The notes under the pieces were generated by a model that had not been told where the DNA came from, made no database searches, and saw nothing but the letters and a program-made list of their open reading frames with translations. Below, piece by piece: positions 31,227 through 43,070 of a stretch of 64,000 bases of DNA. Each line of letters opens with the position of its first letter. Positions within the stretch are counted from its first letter, which is position 1. Source of the DNA: an uncultured Prochlorococcus sp. GTDB taxonomy: Bacteria > Cyanobacteriota > Cyanobacteriia > PCC-6307 > Cyanobiaceae. A program made the position numbers and the translations under genes. Location: positions 62,001-126,000 of the forward strand of contig CACNCF010000002.1 in the NCBI GenBank assembly GCA_902618795.1. Reading direction: 5' to 3'.

Positions 31227-32747
31227 CTACTTTAGAGTTCTCCCAAAATTATTTCCTAGCTCACTAAACATTTTTATATTATCTTCTATTTCTTCTAAAG
31301 GACGATTTAACTTCCATTTCCAGTTATTTTTTGTGGTCCCAGGTTTGTTTAATCTACTTGAATCGTCTAGAAATAATAGATCTTGTAATGGAGCGATAAA
31401 GAGATTAGCATTTGTCTCCATGCCAATTTCTATTAAATCCCAAGAAGGATTTTCTGAAAATTTATACTCATCTTTTATCCTTTTTTTGGATTCATAATCT
31501 AAATTTTCCCACCATGAAACAGAAGTAGAGTTGTCGTGAGTACCTGTATAGACAACCCAATTTTCTCCCTCAATATTCTTGGGTAAATAAGGATTATCTT
31601 CATTGCCATCAAAAGCAAATTGTAATATTTTCATGCCAGGTAGTTCAAAATTTTCCCTTAATTTCTCTACATCTTGAGTTATAACTCCTAGATCCTCCGC
31701 AATAATTGGTAGTTTATTACCCCCTAAATCCTTTTTTACTTTTTTTAATAGTGTTCTACCTGGGGAATTTATCCATTTCCCAATCATTGCCGATTTAGCA
31801 CTGCCATTAACTCTATAGTATCCAGCTAAACCCCTGAAATGATCAAATCTCAATATGTTCACAAGTTCAAATTGCCTTTGAAATCTTTTTCTCCACCAAT
31901 CGAAATTAGTCCTCTTATGTTTTGACCAAAAGTAAGTTGGTGTACCCCATAATTGTCCTGTTGATGAAAAATAATCAGGAGGAACTCCACTTTGAAAGAT
32001 TAAATCTCCATTTTTAAAAATTGAAAATAATGATTTATTACTCCACACATCTGCACTGTCTCTGGAGACATAAAAAGGCAAATCTCCTATCAGTTTAATA
32101 TTTTTTGATTTTGCAAAGTTTTTAATGACTCTCCATTGCTCATCAAGATGCCACTGTATTAATTTTTTAATAAGTAACTCATCACTTTTTTTCTTTATCC
32201 ACGATTTTAAGAACCTGTTATTTTTTATTTTAAATTCTTGAGGCCATTCCCACCAAGGCAACATATTAAATTCCTCTCTGATCACAGCAAATGTTGCATA
32301 ATCTTCAACCCAAGAGTTCGTCCTGATCCATTTGTTAAAATTAATTTTTCTTTCTTCAGATTGTGAACTCCAACCTTGTAAAAGGAGGAGACCTAATTTT
32401 TTTGTTAAGTCATCAGCAAAATCAAAATCAAAATGATCTTTATTCTGATTTGTTGGACCTAAATTTTCTTTATTTGAAATGAAGATAAAACCTCTTTCGA
32501 TTAAATCATCTACATCCAAAAACCATGGGTTTAGTGCAAAACTTGATGGGGAACTATATGGAGAACCTGTAGAGTCAGTAGGTGTAAGAGGTAAAAATTG
32601 CCAGTATTCAATTCCATGCTTATGAAGTTTTTTTATCCACTCTTTAGCTCCTCTACCAAAAGTTCCACATACTCTTCCTCCTGGAATACATGTTGGATGC
32701 ATAAGTATGCCTAATGATTTTCTGGCAATAATTGACTCTATAGGCAT
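31227..32747 (-). CDS. malQ: 4-alpha-glucanotransferase (amylomaltase)
   Basis: HPTCIPGGRVCGTFG, SPYSSPSSFALNPWFLD, LIGDLPFYVSRDSADVWSN, RFDHFRGL, AEDLGVI, YTGTHDNST. Confidence 0.95.
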   Translation of the reverse strand: MPIESIIARKSLGILMHPTCIPGGRVCGTFGRGAKEWIKKLHKHGIEYWQFLPLTPTDSTGSPYSSPSSFALNPWFLDVDDLIERGFIFISNKENLGPTNQNKDHFDFDFADDLTKKLGLLLLQGWSSQSEERKINFNKWIRTNSWVEDYATFAVIREEFNMLPWWEWPQEFKIKNNRFLKSWIKKKSDELLIKKLIQWHLDEQWRVIKNFAKSKNIKLIGDLPFYVSRDSADVWSNKSLFSIFKNGDLIFQSGVPPDYFSSTGQLWGTPTYFWSKHKRTNFDWWRKRFQRQFELVNILRFDHFRGLAGYYRVNGSAKSAMIGKWINSPGRTLLKKVKKDLGGNKLPIIAEDLGVITQDVEKLRENFELPGMKILQFAFDGNEDNPYLPKNIEGENWVVYTGTHDNSTSVSWWENLDYESKKRIKDEYKFSENPSWDLIEIGMETNANLFIAPLQDLLFLDDSSRLNKPGTTKNNWKWKLNRPLEEIEDNIKMFSELGNNFGRTLK

Positions 32748-32994
32748 GTTTTCAACATATTTTGATTCTTTACACTTAACGTGTTTTTAATTCTCTAAAT
32801 TCAACCATATACAAATTTTTTTTAATTGACAAATGATCATTCCTGGTTTTTAAGTCTGGATAAAAATAAATTCTAATTTTTAATCAACAATTTTTTGTTT
32901 AATTGAGGTTACTTTTGAAAACATCTAGTCATTATTTTTTGCGAAATTCACATAAACGACTACGATAAGAATATAGTTTTATGGTGCAAATTTC

Positions 32995-33990
32995 GTGACA
33001 AGTTTCATCACGGCAATGCAGAGTAAAGAGTCGAACTTTAATCTAACTAATAGTAGATTAAGGTTAGTAAGTGGCACAACAAATCCTAAATTAGCTGAAG
33101 AAATTGCATCATACTTAGGGATTGAAAATGTACCTTTAATATCTAAAAGATTTGCAGATGGAGAACTTTATGTTCAGATTCAGCAATCTATTAGAGGTTG
33201 TGATGTATTCCTCATACAACCTACATGCGCGCCTGTAAACGATAGTTTAATGGAGCTGATGATCATGGTTGACGCATGCAAGAGAGCGTCTGCAAGACAA
33301 ATAACGGCTGTAATTCCCTATTTTGGATATGCAAGGGCAGATAGGAAGACCTCAGGAAGAGAGTCTATAACTGCAAAATTAACGGCCAATTTACTAGAGA
33401 AATCAGGAGTTGATAGAGTTCTAGCGATGGACTTACACTCGGCTCAAATACAAGGCTACTTTGATATACCATGTGACCATATTTACGGTTCACCTGTGTT
33501 AATTGATTATTTAGAAACTTTAGATTTAGAAGAAATAGTTGTAGTCTCTCCTGATGTAGGCGGGGTGGCGAGAGCAAGAGCATTCGCGAAATTAATGAAG
33601 GATGCACCGTTGGCTATAATTGATAAAAGGAGATCTGCGCATAATATCGCTGAAAGTCTAACTGTTATTGGTGAAGTGAAAGGTAAAACGGCTATTCTTA
33701 TAGACGACATGATCGACACGGGAGGAACTATCTGTTCTGGAGCAAATTTACTAAAAAAAGAAGGAGCTAATAGAATATTTGCATGTGCCTCACATGCTGT
33801 ATTTTCTCCTCCTTCTTATGAAAGATTAAGTTCTAAGAATCTCTTCGAACAAGTTATTGTGACTAACAGCATACCTGTTATACATAAAGATAATTTTCCA
33901 CAGTTAAAAGTTCTTTCCGTCGCAAATATGCTGGGGGAAGCTATTTGGAGAATCCACGAAGAAAGTTCTGTTAGTTCTATGTTTAGATAA
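32995..33990 (+). CDS. prs: Ribose-phosphate pyrophosphokinase
   Basis: LISKRFADGELYVQIQQSIRGCDVF, YFGYARADRK, VVSPDVGGVARARAFA, LIDDMIDTGGTI; GTG start. Confidence 0.97.
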   Translation: MTSFITAMQSKESNFNLTNSRLRLVSGTTNPKLAEEIASYLGIENVPLISKRFADGELYVQIQQSIRGCDVFLIQPTCAPVNDSLMELMIMVDACKRASARQITAVIPYFGYARADRKTSGRESITAKLTANLLEKSGVDRVLAMDLHSAQIQGYFDIPCDHIYGSPVLIDYLETLDLEEIVVVSPDVGGVARARAFAKLMKDAPLAIIDKRRSAHNIAESLTVIGEVKGKTAILIDDMIDTGGTICSGANLLKKEGANRIFACASHAVFSPPSYERLSSKNLFEQVIVTNSIPVIHKDNFPQLKVLSVANMLGEAIWRIHEESSVSSMFR

Positions 33991-34004
33991 AAGAAATTAT
34001 TTTT

Positions 34005-34460
34005 TTACAAACCTTGTAATTTCTTGAGTCTCTCAGTTTCAATCTTAAATTGTTTTTCGATCTTTTCAGGAACGTTATCTGGACATACTTGAAGAGCTGA
34101 TTCAACTAATTGTAGAGATGCAATAAATTGTAATTGTTTCATATCAACTGTTTGTTCTTTCTTTCTCTCTTTTATTTTCCCTCCATGTTTTTGTGATACT
34201 ACTGATGCGAATGTTGCTGAGGCCACGCTTAATGTTTTTGGGAAATCCAAATCTAATCCTTTTCTTGTCGCATTGCATAGAAATGTAACACCCATCCTAT
34301 GATATAAATCTAGATCATTTTTATTGGCAGGTGAATTTTTAACATTTGCATTTACTTTACTAAATTCATTATTTGTATTAAATAAAAAAGATGAAAAAAT
34401 TAGAGGGATTGCAAAAACTTTAGATATTTTAAAATTCATATTTGATTTATTTTTATTCAT
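34005..34460 (-). CDS. Conserved hypothetical secreted protein
   Basis: Signal-peptide-like N-terminus then LDLYHRMGVTFLCNATRKGLDLDFPKTLSVASATFASVVSQKHGGKI; two cysteines. Confidence 0.72.
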   Translation of the reverse strand: MNKNKSNMNFKISKVFAIPLIFSSFLFNTNNEFSKVNANVKNSPANKNDLDLYHRMGVTFLCNATRKGLDLDFPKTLSVASATFASVVSQKHGGKIKERKKEQTVDMKQLQFIASLQLVESALQVCPDNVPEKIEKQFKIETERLKKLQGL

Positions 34461-34506
34461 ATTATTAAAATAACATTTTTTATTTTTTTAAATGTGCCAA
34501 TAGAAT

Positions 34507-35046
34507 TTATTTAATAATTTTAATTTCGTGATGATTTTCTACTATTTTAAGCTTATCTTTGTTCCATGAATATATAACTCTAAATCTATAATTATCAGAA
34601 TCTACAAGTCTTGTATGTTCAAGAATATACCAATCATTGTAAGAAGATTCAAAAATCATTTCGTGTTCGTCGACTTGCTTAATATTTGAAATACCTTCAT
34701 CATTGCTTAAATAAAATTTTTCCCTCTTAAGTTGATGGCCTTTTAAAAATGCATGCATTTCTCCTCGTTCTTTATACTGGGGATTTTCGTCAAAGAAATT
34801 ATATTTTTTTTCCGGGTACCAAGTAAATTTATAATGCGATTCCCATTCAGATTTGCTCTCGAGAGCTTGAATATTTATATTCATACCTAAGTTATAAGTT
34901 TTTTGTGCTTCATCGAGAAAATAAGTTCTATTAGATTTCCACAATCCAATATTCCTGGTAAACCATCTTTTTAAATTACTATTTAAATTAATTTCAGGAG
35001 GGTTTTCACCAAAATGTAAATTTTTCTTTGGATTAATAGCAACCAT
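34507..35046 (-). CDS. Conserved hypothetical protein, possibly CpcS/CpeS-like or related lipocalin-type beta-barrel
   Basis: LKRWFTRNIGLWKSNRTYFLDEAQKTYNLGMNINIQAL resembles the GxWxSxRTYY opening of CpeS-type lyases; family call is tentative. Confidence 0.55.
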   Translation of the reverse strand: MVAINPKKNLHFGENPPEINLNSNLKRWFTRNIGLWKSNRTYFLDEAQKTYNLGMNINIQALESKSEWESHYKFTWYPEKKYNFFDENPQYKERGEMHAFLKGHQLKREKFYLSNDEGISNIKQVDEHEMIFESSYNDWYILEHTRLVDSDNYRFRVIYSWNKDKLKIVENHHEIKIIK

Positions 35047-35152
35047 TTATAAATAAGTTCTATTTATTTAATAGCCTATCTCTAAAATAAAAAAAAATAT
35101 CTTAAGGTGTTTATAAGGATTAACAGCTTTTCAACACTTCAGAGGAATCCAT

Positions 35153-36271
35153 TTGAATGATAAAAAAGAGCTAAAATTAATACTTGTGGCAGCTAGAAAT
35201 CAACTCTCTAGTAATGACATTAAGTCCTTAATAGCTTATTTAGAATCAGATGATTGTGAATTTGAGATATCTCTTCAGATCTCTGAACCCACTGAGCAGC
35301 CAGAATTACTTGAATTACATAGATTAGTAGCTATTCCTGCTCTTATAAAGGTTTCCCCAGCTCCAAAGCAGATATTTGCTGGAAGTAATATTTTCTCTCA
35401 ATTGCAAAAATGGTTACCAAGGTGGTCACAAGAAGGCTTAACAAAAAATCTTGGCATTAATTTGCAGCCATCCAAAATTGATTCAATAAGAACTCAAAAA
35501 GAATTTCTATTGGAAGACGAACTTCTTGTTTTAAGACAAGAAAATGAGACATTAACAAAAAGAATAGAATCTCAGGAAAGATTATTAAGAATGGTCGCGC
35601 ATGAATTAAGAACACCTTTAACTGCTGCTACTTTGGCTGTTCAAAGTCAAAAACTCGGACAAATAGATATTTCAAAATTACAGGAGGTCATTAAAAGACG
35701 TCTTGAAGAGATTGAACTCTTATCTCAGGATCTTTTAGAGGTTGGAACAACAAAATGGGAAGCTTTATTTAATCCTCAGAAAATTGAGTTAGGTAATATT
35801 AGTGCTGAAGTAATACTCGAATTAGAAAAATTCTGGAGATTAAGGAATATTGAAATTGATACTGATATTCCCTCTGATCTGCCAAGTGTATTTGCAGATC
35901 AAAGAAGAATGAGACAAGTATTTTTAAATTTAATTGAAAATGCTATTAAATTTTCGAAAGATTCTGGATCTATAAAAATCACTATGATTCATAAGACAAA
36001 TCAATGGGTAGAAATAACAATTTGTGACAAAGGTGCAGGTATCCCTTTGAGCGAACAAAAAAGAATTTTTCTAGATAGGGTTAGACTCCCCCAGACTTCT
36101 GAAGGAACTTCAGGATTTGGCATAGGGTTATCAGTATGCAGGAGGATAGTACAAGTTCATGGAGGAAGAATATGGGTCGTATCTGAAATTGGTGAAGGTT
36201 CCTGTTTCCATTTCACAGTTCCTGTGTGGCAAGGACAAAACAAAGAGCAACAATACTTGACGAAAGGCTAG
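35153..36271 (+). CDS. sasA: Adaptive-response sensory histidine kinase SasA (KaiC-interacting)
   Basis: KaiB-like N-terminal domain, H-box [13 protein letters not shown]-box [11 protein letters not shown]-boxes [19 protein letters not shown] start. Confidence 0.93.
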   Translation: MNDKKELKLILVAARNQLSSNDIKSLIAYLESDDCEFEISLQISEPTEQPELLELHRLVAIPALIKVSPAPKQIFAGSNIFSQLQKWLPRWSQEGLTKNLGINLQPSKIDSIRTQKEFLLEDELLVLRQENETLTKRIESQERLLRMVAHELRTPLTAATLAVQSQKLGQIDISKLQEVIKRRLEEIELLSQDLLEVGTTKWEALFNPQKIELGNISAEVILELEKFWRLRNIEIDTDIPSDLPSVFADQRRMRQVFLNLIENAIKFSKDSGSIKITMIHKTNQWVEITICDKGAGIPLSEQKRIFLDRVRLPQTSEGTSGFGIGLSVCRRIVQVHGGRIWVVSEIGEGSCFHFTVPVWQGQNKEQQYLTKG

Positions 36272-36313
36272 CCTTACTCTTAGTTTTTAATAAAGCTGTT
36301 ATGCTAATTTCCT

Positions 36314-36386
36314 GGCCCCATCGTCTAGAGGCCTAGGACACCTCCCTTTCACGGAGGCGACAGGGGTTCGAATCCCCTTGGGGCTA
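36314..36386 (+). tRNA. trnE: tRNA-Glu (anticodon UUC)
   Basis: GGCCCCA/TGGGGCT acceptor stem (one G-U), anticodon arm CCTCC-CTTTCAC-GGAGG, T arm AGGGGTTCGAATCCCCT; same class as plastid/cyanobacterial trnE-UUC. Confidence 0.95.
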
Positions 36387-36403
36387 TTAATTTAAATTTA
36401 TTA

Positions 36404-36940
36404 CTATCTTTTTGAAGATTTTGCTTGCCTATCTACTGCAATTAAATTTTCTGAAAGATCCTTTTTCAGTCTTTTCTCTATCATCCCTATTGGCATCCAC
36501 TGACAACCTTGAACAGTAAGATCATAAATTAATGAATTTTTTGAAGTATTTTTAATATTTTGTATTTTCCAACTACCTTCAAATTTCCTGAAATCTCCTT
36601 TTATCAAATTAAATTTTAAGAGACCAAACTCCTTATCTTCATATAAGTTTATAGTTACTTCAGCTGAAAATTTCATGCCAAGGAAATCCTGAGCCCCAAC
36701 TTGTCTAAGATGTACATTATTTTCCTTCTGAAATATTTTTTTGCTCGATAAAAGATTTGGGATGTAAAGATTTAGTCGATCATAATCTGTTAAAACACTC
36801 CACAAAGAATCGAAACTTGCAGAAGTTGTAAGTTGCGCTGCCAGTCGTCTTGTTCCGCCAGAAAGCTTTTCCATCGTTTGCTCAATTGTCCTAAAATCAT
36901 TTTCTTTATGATGATTCTTTGATTCTTGAGGATTGTTCAT
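36404..36940 (-). CDS. SRPBCC/COQ10-type cyclase/dehydrase family protein
   Basis: RLAAQLTTSASFDSLWSVLTDYDRLNLYIPNLLSSKKI...LRQVGAQDFLGMKFSA pattern. Confidence 0.83.
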   Translation of the reverse strand: MNNPQESKNHHKENDFRTIEQTMEKLSGGTRRLAAQLTTSASFDSLWSVLTDYDRLNLYIPNLLSSKKIFQKENNVHLRQVGAQDFLGMKFSAEVTINLYEDKEFGLLKFNLIKGDFRKFEGSWKIQNIKNTSKNSLIYDLTVQGCQWMPIGMIEKRLKKDLSENLIAVDRQAKSSKR

Positions 36941-37117
36941 ACAATGAATTTTTAATTAGATAAAAATTATTTCTGTGTAACTATACTGATAAAAACAATA
37001 AATACTGAAAAATAAAAATAATTTCATCTATTTATTCCGATCTCAAAACGTAACCATTTTTGTAAAATCACTACAAATTAAACTACAAATTGATAATCTT
37101 TTATTAAAGAAATTTAA

Positions 37118-38248
<1,131 letters not shown>

Positions 38249-38358
38249 ATCTTTGATACTCAGATTTAAGTTTCACCTACTAAATACTTTTTGGTTTAGA
38301 CACAATATGTAGCTAATATTTGAAAAAAAGAGGATTTTAAATAAAGAATACTAAAAAT

Positions 38359-39882
38359 ATGCCTTCAACTTTAAGTAATCCTCTAAGATTAGGTTTACGG
38401 CAGGAAAGAGTTATATCTCCACAATGCATAGTAATATTTGGTGCTAGTGGAGACCTTACTCATAGAAAATTAATACCAGCCTTATTTGAACTCTATTTGC
38501 AAAGAAGAATTCCAAGTGAATTTGGAATAGTTGGTTGTGCGAGAAGACCTTGGACTGATCAAGATTTTAAAGAAAAGATGAAAGTAAAGCTATCAAATCA
38601 AATATCTGGTAAAGAAAGGGAGTGGGAACAATTTTCTAATTATCTTTTCTATGAACCAGTTGACTTACAACAAAGTGATCATGTCGTAAGGCTTTCTAGA
38701 AGATTAAATGAACTTGATAAAACCCAAGCTACTCATGGAAATAGAACATTTTATTTATCAGTATCTCCGAATTTCTATGCAAGTGGATGTAAAGCTCTTA
38801 AAGCAGCTGGTCTTTTAGATGACCCTAAGAAAAGTCGTTTAGTGATTGAAAAACCTTTTGGAAGAGATTATTCAAGTGCAAAAAAATTGAATAAGATCGT
38901 TCAAAGTTGCGCTGAAGAAAGTCAGATTTATAGGATTGATCATTATTTAGGTAAAGAGACTGTTCAGAATATACTTGTCTTGAGATTTGCGAACACTATT
39001 TTTGAACCAATCTGGAACAGAAATTATATATCAAGTGTGCAAATTACTTCATCTGAAACAGTGGGTGTTGAAGATAGAGCAGGTTATTACGAAAGCTCAG
39101 GAGCTTTAAGGGATATGCTTCAAAATCATATGACTCAAATGCTTGCTGTTACAGCTATGGAACCTCCTGGAAAGTTTGAACCGGAAGCAATAAGAAATGA
39201 AAAAGCTAAGGTTCTTCAAGCTTCAAAACTTGCTGATGAAAATGAACCGTGGAATTGTTGTATAAGAGGTCAATATGGAGAGGGAGGAAATATTTCAAAT
39301 CGACTCAAAGGATATAGGCAGGAAGATGGTGTTGATTGTAATAGCACAACAGAAACTTATATTGCGACAAAAGTTTTCGTTGATAACTGGCGTTGGCAAG
39401 GGGTTCCTTTTTATTTGAGAACAGGTAAAAGACTACCTAAAAGACTCGGAGAAATAGTCTTGACTTTTAAAGACGTTCCCGTTCATTTATTTGAATCAAC
39501 AATAATAAATCCTGCCCCAAATCAACTTATCCTTAGAATTCAGCCAAATGAAGGTGCTACTTTCAAATTTGAGGTTAAATCTCCTGGTTCTGGAATGAAA
39601 TCAAGACCTGTTGAGATGGAATTTTCTTATGATGAATCATTTGGAGAACCCTCTGATGAAGGCTATGTAAGATTATTAGCTGATGCAATGCTTTCTGACC
39701 CAACCTTATTTACTCGAAGTGATGAAGTAGAGGCAGCCTGGAAACTTTATACGCCATTAATAGAGTTGATGGATAATTCTCCTTGGAAGTTACCTATTTA
39801 TAATTATGAATCTATGACGTGGGGACCTCCTGAGTCTGATCAATTAATTTCAAAAGATAATATTTTCTGGCGTAGACCTTAA
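38359..39882 (+). CDS. zwf: Glucose-6-phosphate 1-dehydrogenase
   Basis: IFGASGDLTHRKL, IEKPFGRD, RIDHYLGKETVQN, RTGKRLPKR. Confidence 0.97.
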   Translation: MPSTLSNPLRLGLRQERVISPQCIVIFGASGDLTHRKLIPALFELYLQRRIPSEFGIVGCARRPWTDQDFKEKMKVKLSNQISGKEREWEQFSNYLFYEPVDLQQSDHVVRLSRRLNELDKTQATHGNRTFYLSVSPNFYASGCKALKAAGLLDDPKKSRLVIEKPFGRDYSSAKKLNKIVQSCAEESQIYRIDHYLGKETVQNILVLRFANTIFEPIWNRNYISSVQITSSETVGVEDRAGYYESSGALRDMLQNHMTQMLAVTAMEPPGKFEPEAIRNEKAKVLQASKLADENEPWNCCIRGQYGEGGNISNRLKGYRQEDGVDCNSTTETYIATKVFVDNWRWQGVPFYLRTGKRLPKRLGEIVLTFKDVPVHLFESTIINPAPNQLILRIQPNEGATFKFEVKSPGSGMKSRPVEMEFSYDESFGEPSDEGYVRLLADAMLSDPTLFTRSDEVEAAWKLYTPLIELMDNSPWKLPIYNYESMTWGPPESDQLISKDNIFWRRP

Positions 39883-39884
39883 AA

Positions 39885-41186
39885 ATGAAACCTCAACTAA
39901 CACTCCAAACTCCTTTAGAGTTGCCCTATCAGGAAATTTCTAATTATCTTAATAAATTATGGATTTCAGAAGATAAAGATAATAGTGGAGCTAATACTTT
40001 TTCATTAATGGTCTGGCAGCCTGCTTGGCTTGAACAATGTTTGGTTCAAAAAGGATTAGTAAACGAGCCAATTACTGGAAATTTGAGTCCAGAGATTATT
40101 AAAGTTGCTAAAAAATTTATATTAGATCAAGGACTTCCTATTACTACTTCTCTAAATAGTGAAGAATTATTGAATTTGTTGAAGGAAAATTTATCTAACA
40201 AAGAATTTGAAGATTTTAGAGGACAATTTTTTGAATCATCAATAAGTACATTGAATCCAAGAAGATTAATAACTCTAGCGCCAACATTAAATAAAAATTC
40301 AGATATCAAAACTTTTGTATCCGCTTACTGTCCATTAAGTGATACTCCAGCTATGCAACCTATATGTGGGGATTTAGTTGTTATTAGGGGGGGCTCGGCC
40401 TCCATATCTAATAAGGGATTAAAGATAATTGATGAATTAACTATTGATGAATTACCTTCATGGTTATGGTGGAATGGAAGCTTGGATGAATCGCCTGAAA
40501 TCTTCGAATATTTTACTAATTATGGTCTAAGGTTAATAATTGATACTGCACTTGGATCGCCTCAAAGATGTTTAAAAGTTTTAGATCAATTAAATAATTC
40601 AAATAAAGCTATTAATGATTTGAATTGGGTTAGATTAAAAAATTGGAGGGAATCATTGGCAATGATTTTTGATCCGCCTTCGAGGAGACCAATTTTAGAT
40701 CATATTACTGATATTGACATTGATATCGCAGGAGATCATATGATTCAAGCTTTGTTTTTGATTTCATGGATTAGCGATAAACTTGGTTGGTCTTTTCTAA
40801 GAGTTGAAAGGGAGGCAGAATTAACAAAAATAGAGTTTGAAAAAATTAATGGCGAAATAATTTCTGCATCAATTAATCCCTTATCTTTGGGAAATCCAAG
40901 CATTCATTTAGGACAAGTTATTGGATTGAGGCTGATTTCAAAAATTAGTGAGGTTCAAAAAAATAACACTTGTGTAATACTTGGCTGTGAATCAGTGGAG
41001 TGTATGAGACTTGAAGCAGGGGGAATGGCTAATATGGAATTAATAGAACAAGTTGTTCCAAATTCTTTTTCTACATCAGAGTACGATGTTAGTAAATTAT
41101 TAGGAAGTAGTAGAGGTAATACCAGTCCTCTTTTTGAAAATTCTATTAAAATAGCTCTTCAAATATTTAATGGTCTTAATAACTAA
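39885..41186 (+). CDS. opcA: Glucose-6-phosphate dehydrogenase assembly protein OpcA
   Basis: Immediately 3' of zwf; OpcA-like TFSLMVWQPAWLEQ...PRRLITLAP...WWNG. Confidence 0.93.
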   Translation: MKPQLTLQTPLELPYQEISNYLNKLWISEDKDNSGANTFSLMVWQPAWLEQCLVQKGLVNEPITGNLSPEIIKVAKKFILDQGLPITTSLNSEELLNLLKENLSNKEFEDFRGQFFESSISTLNPRRLITLAPTLNKNSDIKTFVSAYCPLSDTPAMQPICGDLVVIRGGSASISNKGLKIIDELTIDELPSWLWWNGSLDESPEIFEYFTNYGLRLIIDTALGSPQRCLKVLDQLNNSNKAINDLNWVRLKNWRESLAMIFDPPSRRPILDHITDIDIDIAGDHMIQALFLISWISDKLGWSFLRVEREAELTKIEFEKINGEIISASINPLSLGNPSIHLGQVIGLRLISKISEVQKNNTCVILGCESVECMRLEAGGMANMELIEQVVPNSFSTSEYDVSKLLGSSRGNTSPLFENSIKIALQIFNGLNN

Positions 41187-41189
41187 TAG

Positions 41190-42569
41190 ATGCCTTGTGT
41201 AATATCTTCTCCTTCAAGTGATAGTGGGAAAACTACCTTATCTCTTTTGTTATCTTGTTGGGCGTTTTCAAAAGGTATAAAGATACAAACTTTCAAGGTT
41301 GGCCCAGATTATCTTGATCAACAACAACTAAGTTCAATTGGCCAACCTATTTGTAGGAATTTAGATGTTTTTTTAAGTGGTGAGGAATGGGTTCAACAAA
41401 GTTTTTTTAAACATTCTTTGAAATATGAATTCTCATTAATTGAAGGAGCAATGGGTTTATTCGATGGATTAGGGGCAACAACCTATTCCAGCACGGCAAA
41501 TATCTCTAAACTTCTTAATGCTCCAATAATTTTTATTGTTAATGCTAAAGGTCAAGTAGCTTCTCTTTTGGCGACTATTCGAGGTTTTAGAGATTTCGAT
41601 AATGAGTTGTCAATAGCAGGAATTATATTTAACAACGTTAATTCAGATAGACATAAAAAATTAATCAAAGAAGTTTTTAAAAATGAAGATATCGAAATTC
41701 TTGGTTTTTTACCATCTGATTCAAAAATAACTTTAAACAAAGCTAATTTAGGTTTGATATCTCCAATGGATAATGGAAAAGAAATTGATGTTGAATATTT
41801 TGCAAATTTTGCAGAAAGAAATCTTGATGTTTTGTCTCTTATTAAATTTCTGAAATCTCCTCAAAAGAAAATATTTAATTCTGTCAATTTCAAAGATTTT
41901 AAAATTGACAAAAGTAAACCCATAGCAATTGCAGAAGATAAAATCTTTCATTTCCAATACCCTGAAACTAAGGAGTTTTTGAGTGAAATAGGCATTCCAT
42001 TAATTTCATGGAGTATTTATGATGATGAAGAAATACCTAATGAGGCTTCTTCTTTAATTATTCCTGGGGGATTTCCTGAAAAATATGCTGATCATATAAG
42101 TAACTCTACAAAAAGCTTAAATTCGTTAAAGAAATTCCGCAAAAATGGATTTATTTATGCTGAGTGCGGAGGGATGATGATTTTAGGAGACTTCATAAAA
42201 GATGAAAATGGTAATAATCATAAAATGAGTGGCATCCTGCCTTTTAGATCAAAAAAAAGTAAACTTTCAGTAGGTTATAGATACATCGAGGGTTTAGAAG
42301 ATACGCCGATCATTAAACAAAATCAATTAATTAGAGGACATGAATTTCATTATTGGGAAATTGAAAATAATTTATCTGAACTTGATTTTGGAAAGGCTGA
42401 TCATCAGAAGAAACTTTCTTCCCCATGGAAAATTAAATCTTGGAAAACTGAATACAAAAATGAAGGCTTTTTTGATGAAAAATTACATGCAAGTTGGATT
42501 CACTTACATTTGCCAAGTTCTCTGGAAGTCGCAAAAAACTTTATAGATGCCACTCAAATTACTTTTTAA
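41190..42569 (+). CDS. cobB: Cobyrinic acid a,c-diamide synthase
   Basis: SPSSDSGKTTLSL, KVGPDYLDQQ, EGAMGLFDG, IPGGFPEKYAD, AECGGMMIL glutamine-amidotransferase motif. Confidence 0.94.
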   Translation: MPCVISSPSSDSGKTTLSLLLSCWAFSKGIKIQTFKVGPDYLDQQQLSSIGQPICRNLDVFLSGEEWVQQSFFKHSLKYEFSLIEGAMGLFDGLGATTYSSTANISKLLNAPIIFIVNAKGQVASLLATIRGFRDFDNELSIAGIIFNNVNSDRHKKLIKEVFKNEDIEILGFLPSDSKITLNKANLGLISPMDNGKEIDVEYFANFAERNLDVLSLIKFLKSPQKKIFNSVNFKDFKIDKSKPIAIAEDKIFHFQYPETKEFLSEIGIPLISWSIYDDEEIPNEASSLIIPGGFPEKYADHISNSTKSLNSLKKFRKNGFIYAECGGMMILGDFIKDENGNNHKMSGILPFRSKKSKLSVGYRYIEGLEDTPIIKQNQLIRGHEFHYWEIENNLSELDFGKADHQKKLSSPWKIKSWKTEYKNEGFFDEKLHASWIHLHLPSSLEVAKNFIDATQITF

Positions 42570-42577
42570 AAGCATTC

Positions 42578-43057
42578 TTAATTTATTACCAAATCAAATA
42601 ATTTGAGAGGTGAACCTAAAAAAAACATTCCAGGTAAAGTAATTAATGGTCCTAAAAAACTCCCTACCAAGACCTCAATTTTTGTATGACCTAGGGTTTC
42701 TTTTAGCAGTAATTCAGATTGAGCGTCTAGTTTTTTTGAAAGTTTATTAATTTCTGCAGCTTGAATCCCAGCTGATTTTCGAACACCACTTGCGTCATAC
42801 ATAACTATTAGTGCTACAGCAACTGATAATGCGAATATTGAGCTATCAAATCCTAATTCATAACCTATTCCAGATGTAGCGCCAGTTATTAAGGCGGAAT
42901 GACTTGAAGGCATACCACCCGTCTCGAACATAATTCCAAATCTTATCTCACCATTTGAAAAGAAATTGAATACAATTTTAAAAAATTGAGCTAGCAAACA
43001 GGATAATAGGCTCCAGAAAAGAACTGAATTATTAAAAAAAGAAAAAAAATCAGACAT
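42578..43057 (-). CDS. DUF212 / acid phosphatase-vanadium haloperoxidase related membrane protein
   Basis: AQFFKIVFNF...GGMPSSHSALITGATSGIGYELGFDSSIFALSVAVALIVMYDASGVRKSAG. Confidence 0.9.
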   Translation of the reverse strand: MSDFFSFFNNSVLFWSLLSCLLAQFFKIVFNFFSNGEIRFGIMFETGGMPSSHSALITGATSGIGYELGFDSSIFALSVAVALIVMYDASGVRKSAGIQAAEINKLSKKLDAQSELLLKETLGHTKIEVLVGSFLGPLITLPGMFFLGSPLKLFDLVIN

Positions 43058-43070
43058 AAATTAAAAAAAA

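Noticed and set aside
33365-33719. Minus-strand ORFs opposite prs
   Set aside because: Antisense shadow of the conserved PRPP synthetase sequence.
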